Assembly: GCA_001314715.1 (NCBI GenBank)
Contig: LJSV01000006.1
Coordinates: 124,001-188,000 of the forward strand
Source of the DNA: Rhodobacteraceae bacterium HLUCCA12
Lineage (GTDB): Bacteria > Pseudomonadota > Alphaproteobacteria > Rhodobacterales > Rhodobacteraceae
DNA: 64,000 bases
Direction of reading: 5' to 3'
Made by a program: the position numbers and the translations under genes. The notes beneath the pieces were generated by a model that saw nothing but the letters and a program-made list of their open reading frames with translations, did no database searches and was not told where the DNA came from. This document shows positions 19,480-27,882 of the stretch, piece by piece (the first letter of the stretch is position 1; every line of letters begins with the position of its first letter).

Positions 19480-20309
19480 CCCCGGCCCTGAGTGTCATCA
19501 TCCCCGCCAGCAACGAGGGCGACTTCATCGACGCTTGCCTGCAAGCGGTTCTGGCGTCCGAGGATGTGTCGCTTGCGGTCGTCGTGGCGGCGAACGGGTG
19601 CACCGACGATACCGCCGCGCGCGCGCGGACGCATATCGCGGCCTTCGCGGCGCGTGGCTGGACGCTTGAGGTGCTCGACCTTCCGGCACCGGGCAAGCCC
19701 GGTGCGCTGAACGCCGGCGATGCCGCCGCCCGTCATCCCGACCGTGCCTATCTCGATGCCGATGTCACGGTGACGCCGCCTCTGCTGGGGCAGATCGCGC
19801 GGGTTCTGTCGGCCACGCCGGATGCGCGTTATGCTTCGGGCCAGCCTCGCGTCGCGCCCGCCCGCAGCGCCGTCACCCGTGCCTATGCGCGGTTCTGGGT
19901 GCGCCTGCCCTTCGTTGCGCGGGGCGTTCCGGGTTTCGGCCTTTACGCGGTCAATGCGGCGGGGCGCGCCCGCTGGACCGATTTTCCCGAGATCATTTCA
20001 GATGACACTTTCGTGCGCCTCAGCTTTGCCCCGCATGAACGTGTGCGCCTGCCCGCATCCTATACCTGGCCGATGGTCGAGGGCTTTGCCCGGCTGGTGC
20101 GGGTGCGGCGGCGGCAGGATCAGGGCGTGGCGCAGGTTGCCCGGCAGTTTCCCGCCTTGCCGGCCAATGACGACACGCCGCGCCCCGGCCCTGGCTGGCT
20201 GTTGCGGCAGGCGCTGCGCGATCCGGTCGGTTTCGGTGTCTATACAGCGGTCGGGCTGGCGGTGCGCATCGGTTGGCGCGGTCAGTCGGGATGGGTGCGC
20301 GGGCGCTGA
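19476..20309 (+). CDS. glycosyltransferase family 2
   Basis: This 277-residue protein starts at GTG 19476, overlapping the previous stop (GTGA). Motifs are LSVIIPASNEGDFIDACL at the N-terminus, VVAANGCTDDTAARA, and YLDADVTVT with the DxD site at 94-96. It is a GT-A enzyme, probably cytoplasmic with membrane association through the C-terminal hydrophobic stretch (DPVGFGVYTAVGLAVRIG). It ends inside the 3' end of the convergent gene (28-nt overlap). Donor unknown. Confidence 0.87.
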
Positions 20310-21502
20310 GAAAACAGCGCCGCCAGCTTCGCGGCCTCGGTGTCGATGTCATGGCGCGTCAGGGCGCGGGCGCGGGCGGTCTTGGCCATCTTGCCCAGCT
20401 TGGTGTCGGCGGTCATCGACATGTCGGTGATCGCCTCGACCAGCGCACCGCAATCGCCCGCGGGAACCAGCCAGCCGGTCTTGCCGTGTTCCATAAGCTC
20501 GGGGATGCCGGCGACCCAGGTGGCGATCGCCGGTCGACCATAGGCCATCGCCTCCATCAGGACCATGGGCAACCCCTCGGCGAACGACGGCACGATCAGG
20601 CCGTGCGCCTGCGCCAGTTCGCCCAGCACGCCCGCCTCGTCCAGCCAGCCGGTCAGGCGCACATGCCGCCCCAGCCCGTGATGCGCGATGCCGCGTTCGA
20701 TCAGCGGGCGCATCTCGCCGTCGCCGATCAGGACCAGCCGCAGATCGACGCCGCGCCGCACCACCTCGGCCACCGCGTCCAGCAACAGAAGCTGCCCTTT
20801 CTGTTCCGAGAACCGTCCGATGGCGACCAGCACCAGCGGGCGTTCGGCCGGCAGGGGGGGTGGCTCGGCAAAGGTCAGCGGCTCGATCCCGCAATGGATC
20901 ACATGCAGGCAGGGCCAGATCCGGTGCGGCACCCAGCGGCACAACTGGCTGCGCCCGAACGCGCTGATCGTCACCACGAAATCGGCGCGCTCCGCCTTGC
21001 GGCCCAGCGCGATGGCGGCGGGCTTGTCGAATTCCTCGGGGCCATGGACGGTAAAGCTGTAGGCCGGCGCACCCATCGCCTGCGCCAGCATTGCGACCGC
21101 GGCCGGGTTGGTGCCGAAATGGGCATGCAGCCGATCCAGCCGCAGCGCCATGGCGCGGCGCGCGATATAGGCCGCTTCCAGAAGATAGATCAGGTGCCGG
21201 AACACTCCCACATCGGACCCGCGCCCTGTGCGGATCGCCAATGTCAGTGCCGAATAGATCCGCGCGGGGCGCTGCAATCCGACCGTGAACAGCGCCCAGA
21301 TCAGCGCAAGCGCGCCCTTCTCCAGCACATGCTCGGTGCGTGCGGCCTCCTCGCGGTCGGCGGGGTCGGGCAAGGCGCCCGCATGACGCCGCATGGCAAA
21401 ACGATGGATCGTCAGGCCGCGGCGCTCAAGCGCGCGGATCTCGCGACGGATGAAGCTGTGCGACGGCGAGGGATAGGTATTGAGAATATAGCCGATCTTC
21501 AC
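20282..21502 (-). CDS. glycosyltransferase, GT4 family
   Basis: This 406-residue GT-B enzyme begins MKIGYILNTYPSPSHSFIRR, typical of exopolysaccharide GT4 transferases that recognise an N-terminal SxTFI/R-like motif. It has LHAHFGTNPAAVAMLAQ and TVHGPEEFDKP in the acceptor domain, and VAIGRFSEQKGQLLLLDAVAE plus VPSFAEGLPMVLMEAMAYG in the donor domain. It is the sole minus-strand gene between two plus-strand blocks and overlaps its convergent neighbour by 28 nt. Sugar specificity unknown. Confidence 0.9.
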   Translation of the reverse strand: MKIGYILNTYPSPSHSFIRREIRALERRGLTIHRFAMRRHAGALPDPADREEAARTEHVLEKGALALIWALFTVGLQRPARIYSALTLAIRTGRGSDVGVFRHLIYLLEAAYIARRAMALRLDRLHAHFGTNPAAVAMLAQAMGAPAYSFTVHGPEEFDKPAAIALGRKAERADFVVTISAFGRSQLCRWVPHRIWPCLHVIHCGIEPLTFAEPPPLPAERPLVLVAIGRFSEQKGQLLLLDAVAEVVRRGVDLRLVLIGDGEMRPLIERGIAHHGLGRHVRLTGWLDEAGVLGELAQAHGLIVPSFAEGLPMVLMEAMAYGRPAIATWVAGIPELMEHGKTGWLVPAGDCGALVEAITDMSMTADTKLGKMAKTARARALTRHDIDTEAAKLAALFSQRPRTHPD

Positions 21503-21654
21503 GGGAAAACCCTTGATGCGATGCGCAACCGGCTAGACCCGGATTGGGGCGATTTCAAGAAATTCGCGCGGTCTTGCCCAGGCGCCGCACCTCGGTCACA
21601 GTGGCACCGCATTGGCCGCGCAGATCGCCATGCCGAGACAGCAGGATCGCATAC

Positions 21655-23016
21655 ATGACCCTTGGGGCACAGTCAGTCACCGGCACCGGCTTTGCCGCGC
21701 GGGTCAAGCGCGGCTCGGCCTTTACCCTGGCGGGGTTCGCGCTGTCCAACGTGATCCGGCTGGGCTCGAACCTGATCCTGGCGCGCCTTCTGTTTCCCGA
21801 GGCGTTCGGGATCATGGCGCTGGTGATCGTGGTTCTGGTTGGCCTGACGATGTTTTCAGACATCGGCATCACCCCCTCGATCCAGAGCAGCAAACGCGGC
21901 GATGACCCCGATTTCCTGAACACCGCCTGGACGATCCAGATCATCCGATCGGTGATCCTGTTCGCGGTTGCCTGCGGCCTGGCATGGCCGATGGCGGAGT
22001 TCTACGGGGAATCGGCCCTGGTCACGCTGATCCCGGTCACGGCGATCAGCCTGTTGATCCTGGGCGTCATGCCGACGCGATTCGATACCGCCTCGCGCCA
22101 CATCCAGCTTGGACGCCTGACCGCCGTCGATCTGGCCAGCCAGACCTTGGGCGTGACGCTGATGCTGCTGGTCGCCTGGGCGACCGCCTCGGTCTGGGCG
22201 ATGGTCGTGGGCAACCTGGCGTCGGCGGCGATCAAGGTGGCGCTGGCCTGGATGATCATGCCGGGCATCCCCAATCGCCCCCGCTGGGAGCGCGCGGCGG
22301 TGCACGAACTGGTGCATTACGGCAAATGGATCTTTCTGAGCACGGTTGCCAGTTTTCTGGTGCTGCAAAGCGACAAGCTGATCCTGGGCCGATACCTGAG
22401 CATGGAGGCGCTGGGCCTTTACAACATCGGCTTCTTCCTGGCCGGGTTTCCGCTGCAATTGGGCCATGCGCTGACCGGGCGGCTGATGATCCCCATCTAC
22501 CGCGAGAACCCGCCCGCGCAATCGGCCGACAACTTCAGGCGCATCCGGCGTGTGCGGCTGGCGCTGAGCGGGCTCTTGTTCGCATTGATGGTTCCGCTGG
22601 CCCTGGGCGGGATCTGGCTGGTCGATCTGCTGTATGACACGCGCTATGCGCAATCCGGCCCGGTGGTGGTGGCGGTTGCGCTGGCGATACTGCCGCAGAT
22701 CCTGGCGCTGGGGTATGATCAGGCCGCGCTTGCCTCGGGCGATTCGCGCGGCTATTTCGTGCTGAACGCGACGCGCGCCTGCCTGCTGGTGGCCCTGCTG
22801 CTGCTGGCGGTGCCGATTGCGGGCGTGATCGGCGCAGCACTTGCAATGGGGCTGACCGCGCTTGCCAGCTATCCGCTGGTCGTGCGCCTGGCACGGCGTC
22901 ATGGCGCCTGGGACGGGGTGCACGACCTGGTGATCTGGGCGCTGTCGATTCTGCTGGCACTGGGTGCGCTGGCGCTGCACGGTGATGCGATTGCCGCGCT
23001 GATTGCGGACAATTGA
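21655..23016 (+). CDS. oligosaccharide flippase, Wzx-like (MATE/MOP superfamily)
   Basis: This 453-residue integral membrane protein has about 12 hydrophobic segments. The N-terminus (RGSAFTLAGFALSNVIRLGSNLILARLLFPEAFGIMALV) is typical of polysaccharide-transport MOP proteins that flip lipid-linked repeat units across the inner membrane. The ATG at 21655 was chosen because homology-like sequence starts shortly after it; the longer frame upstream crosses the divergent promoter. It starts the block flippase, BY-kinase-like, Wzz-like. Confidence 0.88.
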   Translation: MTLGAQSVTGTGFAARVKRGSAFTLAGFALSNVIRLGSNLILARLLFPEAFGIMALVIVVLVGLTMFSDIGITPSIQSSKRGDDPDFLNTAWTIQIIRSVILFAVACGLAWPMAEFYGESALVTLIPVTAISLLILGVMPTRFDTASRHIQLGRLTAVDLASQTLGVTLMLLVAWATASVWAMVVGNLASAAIKVALAWMIMPGIPNRPRWERAAVHELVHYGKWIFLSTVASFLVLQSDKLILGRYLSMEALGLYNIGFFLAGFPLQLGHALTGRLMIPIYRENPPAQSADNFRRIRRVRLALSGLLFALMVPLALGGIWLVDLLYDTRYAQSGPVVVAVALAILPQILALGYDQAALASGDSRGYFVLNATRACLLVALLLLAVPIAGVIGAALAMGLTALASYPLVVRLARRHGAWDGVHDLVIWALSILLALGALALHGDAIAALIADN

Positions 23017-23115
23017 CACGCCCTTGCCCCAATTGTGACAGCCTTGCGCGGCAAGAACGGTTACGCTGTGCGCAAACGGGAACGCCGGGTGTTGCCCTGA
23101 GATGGACATGACCGC

Positions 23116-24006
23116 ATGATCAACACACGCATTCTGGAACAACGCCTTGGCTGGCGCGGCAACGGGCAGGAGTCCGGCGACGACCAGCCCGAGTCGCGCC
23201 CGATCCGGCATGAATCCGTGCTGCAAGGCCGGGTTCGGCATGCGCCGGGCCGGGGCCGCGGTGGCCCCCGCCGTGCCGATATCGAGGCCACATGGGCCGC
23301 CCTGCCGGCGATCGCGCCCTCGACCGACGACATGGCCGGGGATCGCCGCCGCGGGTTGGCCCCGTTCGATCGCAATGGCGCGGCCGCCGCCGCGCTGGAT
23401 CAGTTGCGCACCCAGCTTTTGCGCGTGACACGCGAAAACGGCTGGCGCCGCGTCGGCGTCACGGCACCGGCGCGCGGCGGCGGGTGCAGCTTTGTCGCGG
23501 CCGGACTGGCCGCCAGCGTCGCGCGGTTGAATTACATTCGCGTCCTCTTGATGGACATGGACCTGTCGGAGCCTGGTCTTGCGCGGCTTTTGCGCATCGA
23601 GTCAGGCACACCGATCAGCGACCTGCTGGTCGGCGCGGCGCCCGTCGAAACGTGGATGATGCGGGTCGGCGACAATCTGGCGCTTGGCCTTGGCGGCGAA
23701 CCCGTCGCGGGCGCGGCGGATCTGGTTCAGAACCCCGATATGATCCTGGGCCTGCGTGCCGCCATCGATGCGCTGAGCCCTGACCTGGTCATCCATGACC
23801 TGCCACCACTTCTGACCGATCCCTCCGCGCAGGCCTTGCTGCCGCAACTGGATGCCGTCTTGCTGGTGGCTGACGGCACGCGAACGCAGGCGCGCGACAT
23901 CATCGAATGCGAACGCTGTCTTGAGGGGCAGGTGCCGCTGCTGGGCGTGATCCTGAACAAGTCGGAAGATACCGGCAACGCCGACCGGCGGTTGTCGCGC
24001 AACTGA
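23116..24006 (+). CDS. BY-kinase-like (CpsD/CapB) polysaccharide ATPase with degenerate P-loop
   Basis: This 296-residue cytoplasmic protein has an N-terminal basic, Gly/Arg-rich low-complexity region (about 20-55). The ParA/MinD-like fold follows: DQLRTQLLRVTRENGWRRVGVTAPA leading into A-R-G-G-G-C-S (119-125), where the Walker A Lys-Ser/Thr is expected. A Walker A' motif is at LLMDMDLSEP (144-153) and a Walker B-like motif at LVIHDLPPLL. The P-loop lysine is absent and there is no C-terminal tyrosine cluster, so it may be a regulatory pseudo-kinase for the adjacent Wzz-like protein. It lies 12 nt before that gene. Confidence 0.7.
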   Translation: MINTRILEQRLGWRGNGQESGDDQPESRPIRHESVLQGRVRHAPGRGRGGPRRADIEATWAALPAIAPSTDDMAGDRRRGLAPFDRNGAAAAALDQLRTQLLRVTRENGWRRVGVTAPARGGGCSFVAAGLAASVARLNYIRVLLMDMDLSEPGLARLLRIESGTPISDLLVGAAPVETWMMRVGDNLALGLGGEPVAGAADLVQNPDMILGLRAAIDALSPDLVIHDLPPLLTDPSAQALLPQLDAVLLVADGTRTQARDIIECERCLEGQVPLLGVILNKSEDTGNADRRLSRN

Positions 24007-24018
24007 ACGGGGTAAGCC

Positions 24019-25302
24019 GTGGGTCCGATCCAGTCCGTATCCGAACTCATCTCGTGGCTGCGCCGCCGCTGGCTGGTCATTATCACCATCTCGATCCTGG
24101 GGGCAGTGGGCGGGGTGATTGCCGCGCTCACCTCGGAGCGGGTGTATTCCGCGACCGCCGTGATCCAGATCATTACCCCCGTGATCGAGGACGAGGGCGC
24201 GACCCCCGCCGCATTGTCGCAGCGCATCCAGACGATCGAGCAGCAGATGATGTCGCGCGAAAGCCTGCTGGCGCTGGCCGAGGAATTCGACATCTTCGGC
24301 GATGCGCCCATCACCCAGTCCGATCAGGTCGCGATCTTGCGCGAATCCATCTCGATTCGCGGCATCACCGCCGCCCAGCCGGGTTTTACAAGCGATGGAT
24401 CGATCTCGGCGCTGGTCATCACCGCCAATACCAACGATCCGCAACTCGCGGCCGATATCAGCAACGAATTGGCCGACCGACTGGTGAGCCAAAGCGCGGC
24501 CAGACGCCAGCAAAGTGCCCGGGCGGCGCTTGGATTCTACCAGTTCGAGGAGGATCGGCTGCAAACCCTGATCGACGAGCAGGACGCGCGAATCGCCGAA
24601 TTCCAGACCGCCAATCAGGATCTGTTGCCCGGAAACCAGCTGTCGCGCCGCGAAGACCTGCGCCGGCTTGAAGACAGCCGGCTTGAACTGGAACGCGAAC
24701 TGGTGCAGCTGCGATCCGAGCTGGCGACGCTCGACGCCGATTCGAGCCGGACGGTCACGCGTCGCCGAATCACCGCGCTTGAAGACGAAGTTGACCAGCG
24801 CGAAGAAGAAATCGCGCTTCTGGACGAGCGTATCGACGCCTTGCGCACGGAACTGTCGCGCGCGCCGGACATCGAGCGCGAACTCACCGCGATGGAACGG
24901 GCGATAACCCAGTTGCAAGACCAGTTGGGCGCGACGGCGGAAAGCCGGCGCGAGGCCGAACTGGACCTGCGGATCGAGGATGATCAACAATCGGTGCGCT
25001 TTGAATTGCTGGAAGAGGCGCTGTTGCCCGAATACGCAATCTCGACCGGGCGCAAGCGGATCGCCATGATCTGGGGCATGGCCGGGGTCATGGCCGGGCT
25101 GGGCCTTGCCTATGCGCTGGACTGGATGAACCCGGTCTTGCGCACAGCCCGGCAGATGGAACGCGAATTGCAGCTCAGGCCGGTCATTTCGATCCCCTAT
25201 ACCATGAGCGCGGCCGAGGTTCGGCGCCGGCGCCTGATGATCGTGATGGCCTCGGGTATGTTGATCCTGCTGGGGATACTGGCGGTCCTGGTCGTGATCT
25301 GA
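24019..25302 (+). CDS. polysaccharide chain-length determinant, Wzz-like
   Basis: This 427-residue protein starts at GTG 24019. It has the PCP layout: an N-terminal membrane segment (WLVIITISILGAVGGVIAAL, about 18-37), a large periplasmic region with a long coiled coil (about 170-330, rich in ELEREL, EEEIALLDERIDALR), and two hydrophobic segments near the C-terminus (MIWGMAGVMAGLGLAYAL and MASGMLILLGILAVLVV). Such proteins set polymer length with Wzy and, when paired, a BY-kinase. It follows the BY-kinase-like gene at 12 nt, so probably the same operon. Confidence 0.85.
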   Translation: MGPIQSVSELISWLRRRWLVIITISILGAVGGVIAALTSERVYSATAVIQIITPVIEDEGATPAALSQRIQTIEQQMMSRESLLALAEEFDIFGDAPITQSDQVAILRESISIRGITAAQPGFTSDGSISALVITANTNDPQLAADISNELADRLVSQSAARRQQSARAALGFYQFEEDRLQTLIDEQDARIAEFQTANQDLLPGNQLSRREDLRRLEDSRLELERELVQLRSELATLDADSSRTVTRRRITALEDEVDQREEEIALLDERIDALRTELSRAPDIERELTAMERAITQLQDQLGATAESRREAELDLRIEDDQQSVRFELLEEALLPEYAISTGRKRIAMIWGMAGVMAGLGLAYALDWMNPVLRTARQMERELQLRPVISIPYTMSAAEVRRRRLMIVMASGMLILLGILAVLVVI

Positions 25303-25356
25303 GCTTTCCCAGCGCCCCGTTTTGCGCCATAGAGCGGTGCAAAGGAAAAGGCATCC

Positions 25357-25884
25357 ATGCGTCAGGACATACCCTGCTGGGTCGGCGGCACGCTGCGCCC
25401 GATGGACAAGATCGACGTGCATCGCCAGGGGCTGCGCCACCCGGCGGTGTCGGTGTTCATCCAGTCCGGCGGGCAGATCCTGTTGCAACAGCGTGCGCGC
25501 ACGAAATACCATTCGCCTGAACAATGGGCCAATGCCTGTTGCACGCATCCGCACTGGGGCGAAGCCCCGGTCGATTGCGCGGCGCGACGGTTGCATGAGG
25601 AACTGGGCATCACCGGATTGCCGCTAAGCCATCGCGGACAGATCGAATACCGCGCCGATGTCGGCAGCGGCATGGTCGAGCATGAGGTGGTTGATCTGTT
25701 CGTGGCCAAAACCGCGGACAGGCCCGTTCTGCGCCCCGATCCAACCGAGGTAATGGCCACGCGCTGGATTTCGGTGCCGGCGCTTCAGCATGAGATTGAC
25801 ACCACGCCGGGCAGGTTCACGCCCTGGCTGCGAATCTACATGGCGCAACATGCCGCGCGCGTTTTGCCCGATCAGGCAGATTGA
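25357..25884 (+). CDS. idi: isopentenyl-diphosphate delta-isomerase, type I
   Basis: The 175-residue Nudix-fold enzyme interconverts IPP and DMAPP. The active-site Cys lies in NACCTHPHWGE (Cys62) and the Nudix-like helix is AARRLHEELGI. The second catalytic region is GSGMVEHEVVDLF, with the Glu used for protonation. Length and motifs fit type I Idi. In many Rhodobacter relatives idi is in the photosynthesis cluster; here it is between Wzz-like and glycosyltransferase genes, so a role in supplying undecaprenyl carrier is possible but inferred. Confidence 0.93.
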   Translation: MRQDIPCWVGGTLRPMDKIDVHRQGLRHPAVSVFIQSGGQILLQQRARTKYHSPEQWANACCTHPHWGEAPVDCAARRLHEELGITGLPLSHRGQIEYRADVGSGMVEHEVVDLFVAKTADRPVLRPDPTEVMATRWISVPALQHEIDTTPGRFTPWLRIYMAQHAARVLPDQAD

Positions 25885-26006
25885 CCGGGCCGGCAGGAAT
25901 GCAACACTCGCGCTCTTGCGGAAATTTCTGGCACCGTGCCCGCCACGAACACGCTTGCCGTTCGCGCGCGGCTTGCCTATCGGCATCGCAGGGGTGATGC
26001 GAGACC

Positions 26007-26975
26007 ATGCACAGGGCTTCAAACAGCGCGCGCGTTGACGCGGTGGTGATCGGCCGGAACGAGGGGGCGCGGCTGATCGCCTGCCTTCAGTCGCTTCAGG
26101 GCAAGGTGCGCCGCATCGTTTATGTCGACAGCGGTTCGACCGACGGCAGCGCGGATACCGCGGCCGAACAGGGCGCCGAGGTGATTGCGCTGGACATGTC
26201 GATCCCTTTTACCGCCGCGCGCGCGCGCAATGCCGGGCTGGCGGCGCTGGCCGACCGGGCGCCGGAGTTCGTGCAGTTCATCGATGGCGACTGCACCCTG
26301 TCGGAGGGCTGGATCGACCGCGCCGCCGACTTTCTGGATGAAAACCTGCGCGCCGCGGTGGCCTGTGGCCGCCGGCGCGAACGCCACCCCGAGGCGTCGA
26401 TCTACAACCGGCTTTGCGATGCCGAATGGGATACGCCGGTGGGCGAAACCCGCGCCTGCGGTGGCGATGCGATGATACGACATGCACCGCTGGCCGCGAT
26501 CGGCGGTTTTCGCGAGGACCTCATCGCCGGCGAGGAACCCGAACTTTGCCTGCGGCTGCGGGGGCAGGGCTGGACGATCTGGCGCCTGGACGCCGAGATG
26601 ACGCTGCATGACGCGGCCATTCATCGTTTCAGTCAGTGGTGGCGGCGCACCGCGCGGGCCGGGCATGCCTTTGCCGAGGCCGCGAGCCGTTTCGACAGCC
26701 CGCAACAGCCGTTTCATCGCCGTGAGTACCGTCGCATTCTGGCCTGGGGCGTGTTGCTGCCGCTGATCTCGGTCATGCTGGCGCTTGTCGTGCACCCGTC
26801 GGCCTTGCTGCTGCTGCTGGCCTATCCGGTGCAGGTGGCCCGCCTGACCCCGCGTCTGGGCTTTGCCGGGGCCTTCTTCAACACGCTGGGAAAATTCGCC
26901 GAGGCCTCGGGCGTGTTGCGCTATCACCTGCGGCGCTGGCGCGGGCACAAGCCACGGCTGATCGAATACAAGTGA
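26007..26975 (+). CDS. glycosyltransferase family 2
   Basis: This 322-residue GT-A enzyme has AVVIGRNEGARLIACLQSL, IVYVDSGSTDGSADTAA, QFIDGDCTL (DxD) and GGFREDLIAGEEPELCLRLR, the ExxxLxxR-type acceptor motif. Hydrophobic segments near the C-terminus (ILAWGVLLPLISVMLALVV, ALLLLLAYPVQVA) anchor it in the inner membrane. It is convergent with the WecG-like gene at one base. Its specific sugar is unknown. Confidence 0.87.
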   Translation: MHRASNSARVDAVVIGRNEGARLIACLQSLQGKVRRIVYVDSGSTDGSADTAAEQGAEVIALDMSIPFTAARARNAGLAALADRAPEFVQFIDGDCTLSEGWIDRAADFLDENLRAAVACGRRRERHPEASIYNRLCDAEWDTPVGETRACGGDAMIRHAPLAAIGGFREDLIAGEEPELCLRLRGQGWTIWRLDAEMTLHDAAIHRFSQWWRRTARAGHAFAEAASRFDSPQQPFHRREYRRILAWGVLLPLISVMLALVVHPSALLLLLAYPVQVARLTPRLGFAGAFFNTLGKFAEASGVLRYHLRRWRGHKPRLIEYK

Positions 26976-26976
26976 C

Positions 26977-27723
26977 TCAGCGCAGCCGCCACGCCGCCAG
27001 CACCTGACCCGGCAGGATCAAGGCGCTGCGCAGATAGCGCACGCCCAGGCGGCGCGGGTTGGACAACATCCGCCAGAGCCATTCCATCGCCAGCGCCCGC
27101 ACCCAGCCGGGCGCACGTTTCTGCGTGCCCGCCAGAAAGTCCAGCCCCGCCCCGACCGAGGCGAAACCCATCGCCGGCACCAACTGGCGGCCATGCGCGG
27201 CAAACGCCTCTTGCCGGGGTGCGCCCAGCGCGATGAACGTCAACCCGGCACCCGACATCGCCAGCGTATCAAGGATGCGCCGCGCCGCGTCGGACTGGGG
27301 GTCAAACCCCATCGGCGGCGCGATCGTCGCGGCGATTTCCAGCCCCGGAACACGCTGGCGCAGGGTGTCGGCCGCCGCCGCCAGCGCAGGCTCGGTCGTG
27401 CCGACAAGCGCGACTGACACGCCCGCACGCCGGGCAGCACGCGCCAGCGGCTCCACCATGTCCGATCCGGGCACCAGCGCAACCGGCCGCCGCGCCAGCC
27501 GCGACAGCCAGACCACGGGGTTGCCATCGGCAACCACCAGATCCTGCGCGGCATAGACCGCGCGAAATGCCGGATCGTCGCCCAGCTTGACCAGATGGTC
27601 CAGATTGATCGTCGCCAGCGCAAATCCGGTTCCGTGGCGCAACCGGTCCTCGACCTCGTGCAGCAGGGCCGCGCGGTTGGGGATATTCACCCGTATGCGG
27701 TGGGGCGGAAAGGAAAATTCCAC
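26977..27723 (-). CDS. WecG/TagA/CpsF family glycosyltransferase
   Basis: The family signature is complete: FALATINLDHLVKLGDDPAFRAVYA, LVVADGNPVVWLSR, SDMVEPLARAARRAGVSVALVG, FIALGAPRQEAFAA and FASVGAGLDFLAGTQKRAPGWV with the closing GLEWLWR-like MEWLWRM. The enzyme adds an amino-sugar or uronic sugar to a lipid-linked precursor at the membrane. The start is uncertain: I use GTG 27723, about nine bases after GAAAGG, giving 248 residues, near family length. It is divergent from the polymerase gene. Confidence 0.88.
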   Translation of the reverse strand: MEFSFPPHRIRVNIPNRAALLHEVEDRLRHGTGFALATINLDHLVKLGDDPAFRAVYAAQDLVVADGNPVVWLSRLARRPVALVPGSDMVEPLARAARRAGVSVALVGTTEPALAAAADTLRQRVPGLEIAATIAPPMGFDPQSDAARRILDTLAMSGAGLTFIALGAPRQEAFAAHGRQLVPAMGFASVGAGLDFLAGTQKRAPGWVRALAMEWLWRMLSNPRRLGVRYLRSALILPGQVLAAWRLR

Positions 27724-27882
27724 GAAATCACACCTTTCACCGGTAAAGACAGCCCCGTCAAAGGCTGTTATAGTATCGCCTGTGCGATTGCGAAACCCCG
27801 TGAGAGGGCGCGCGCACGGCAGGCAGTCACGGGCGGATCGGCAGATGGGCAGGCAACCCGCAAACCAGCATCGGGCGCGCGC

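Noticed and set aside
23602-25596. Open frame of about 660 codons on the minus strand opposite the BY-kinase-like and Wzz-like genes
   Set aside because: It spans two real genes and an intergenic gap and shows no domain; antisense artefact.
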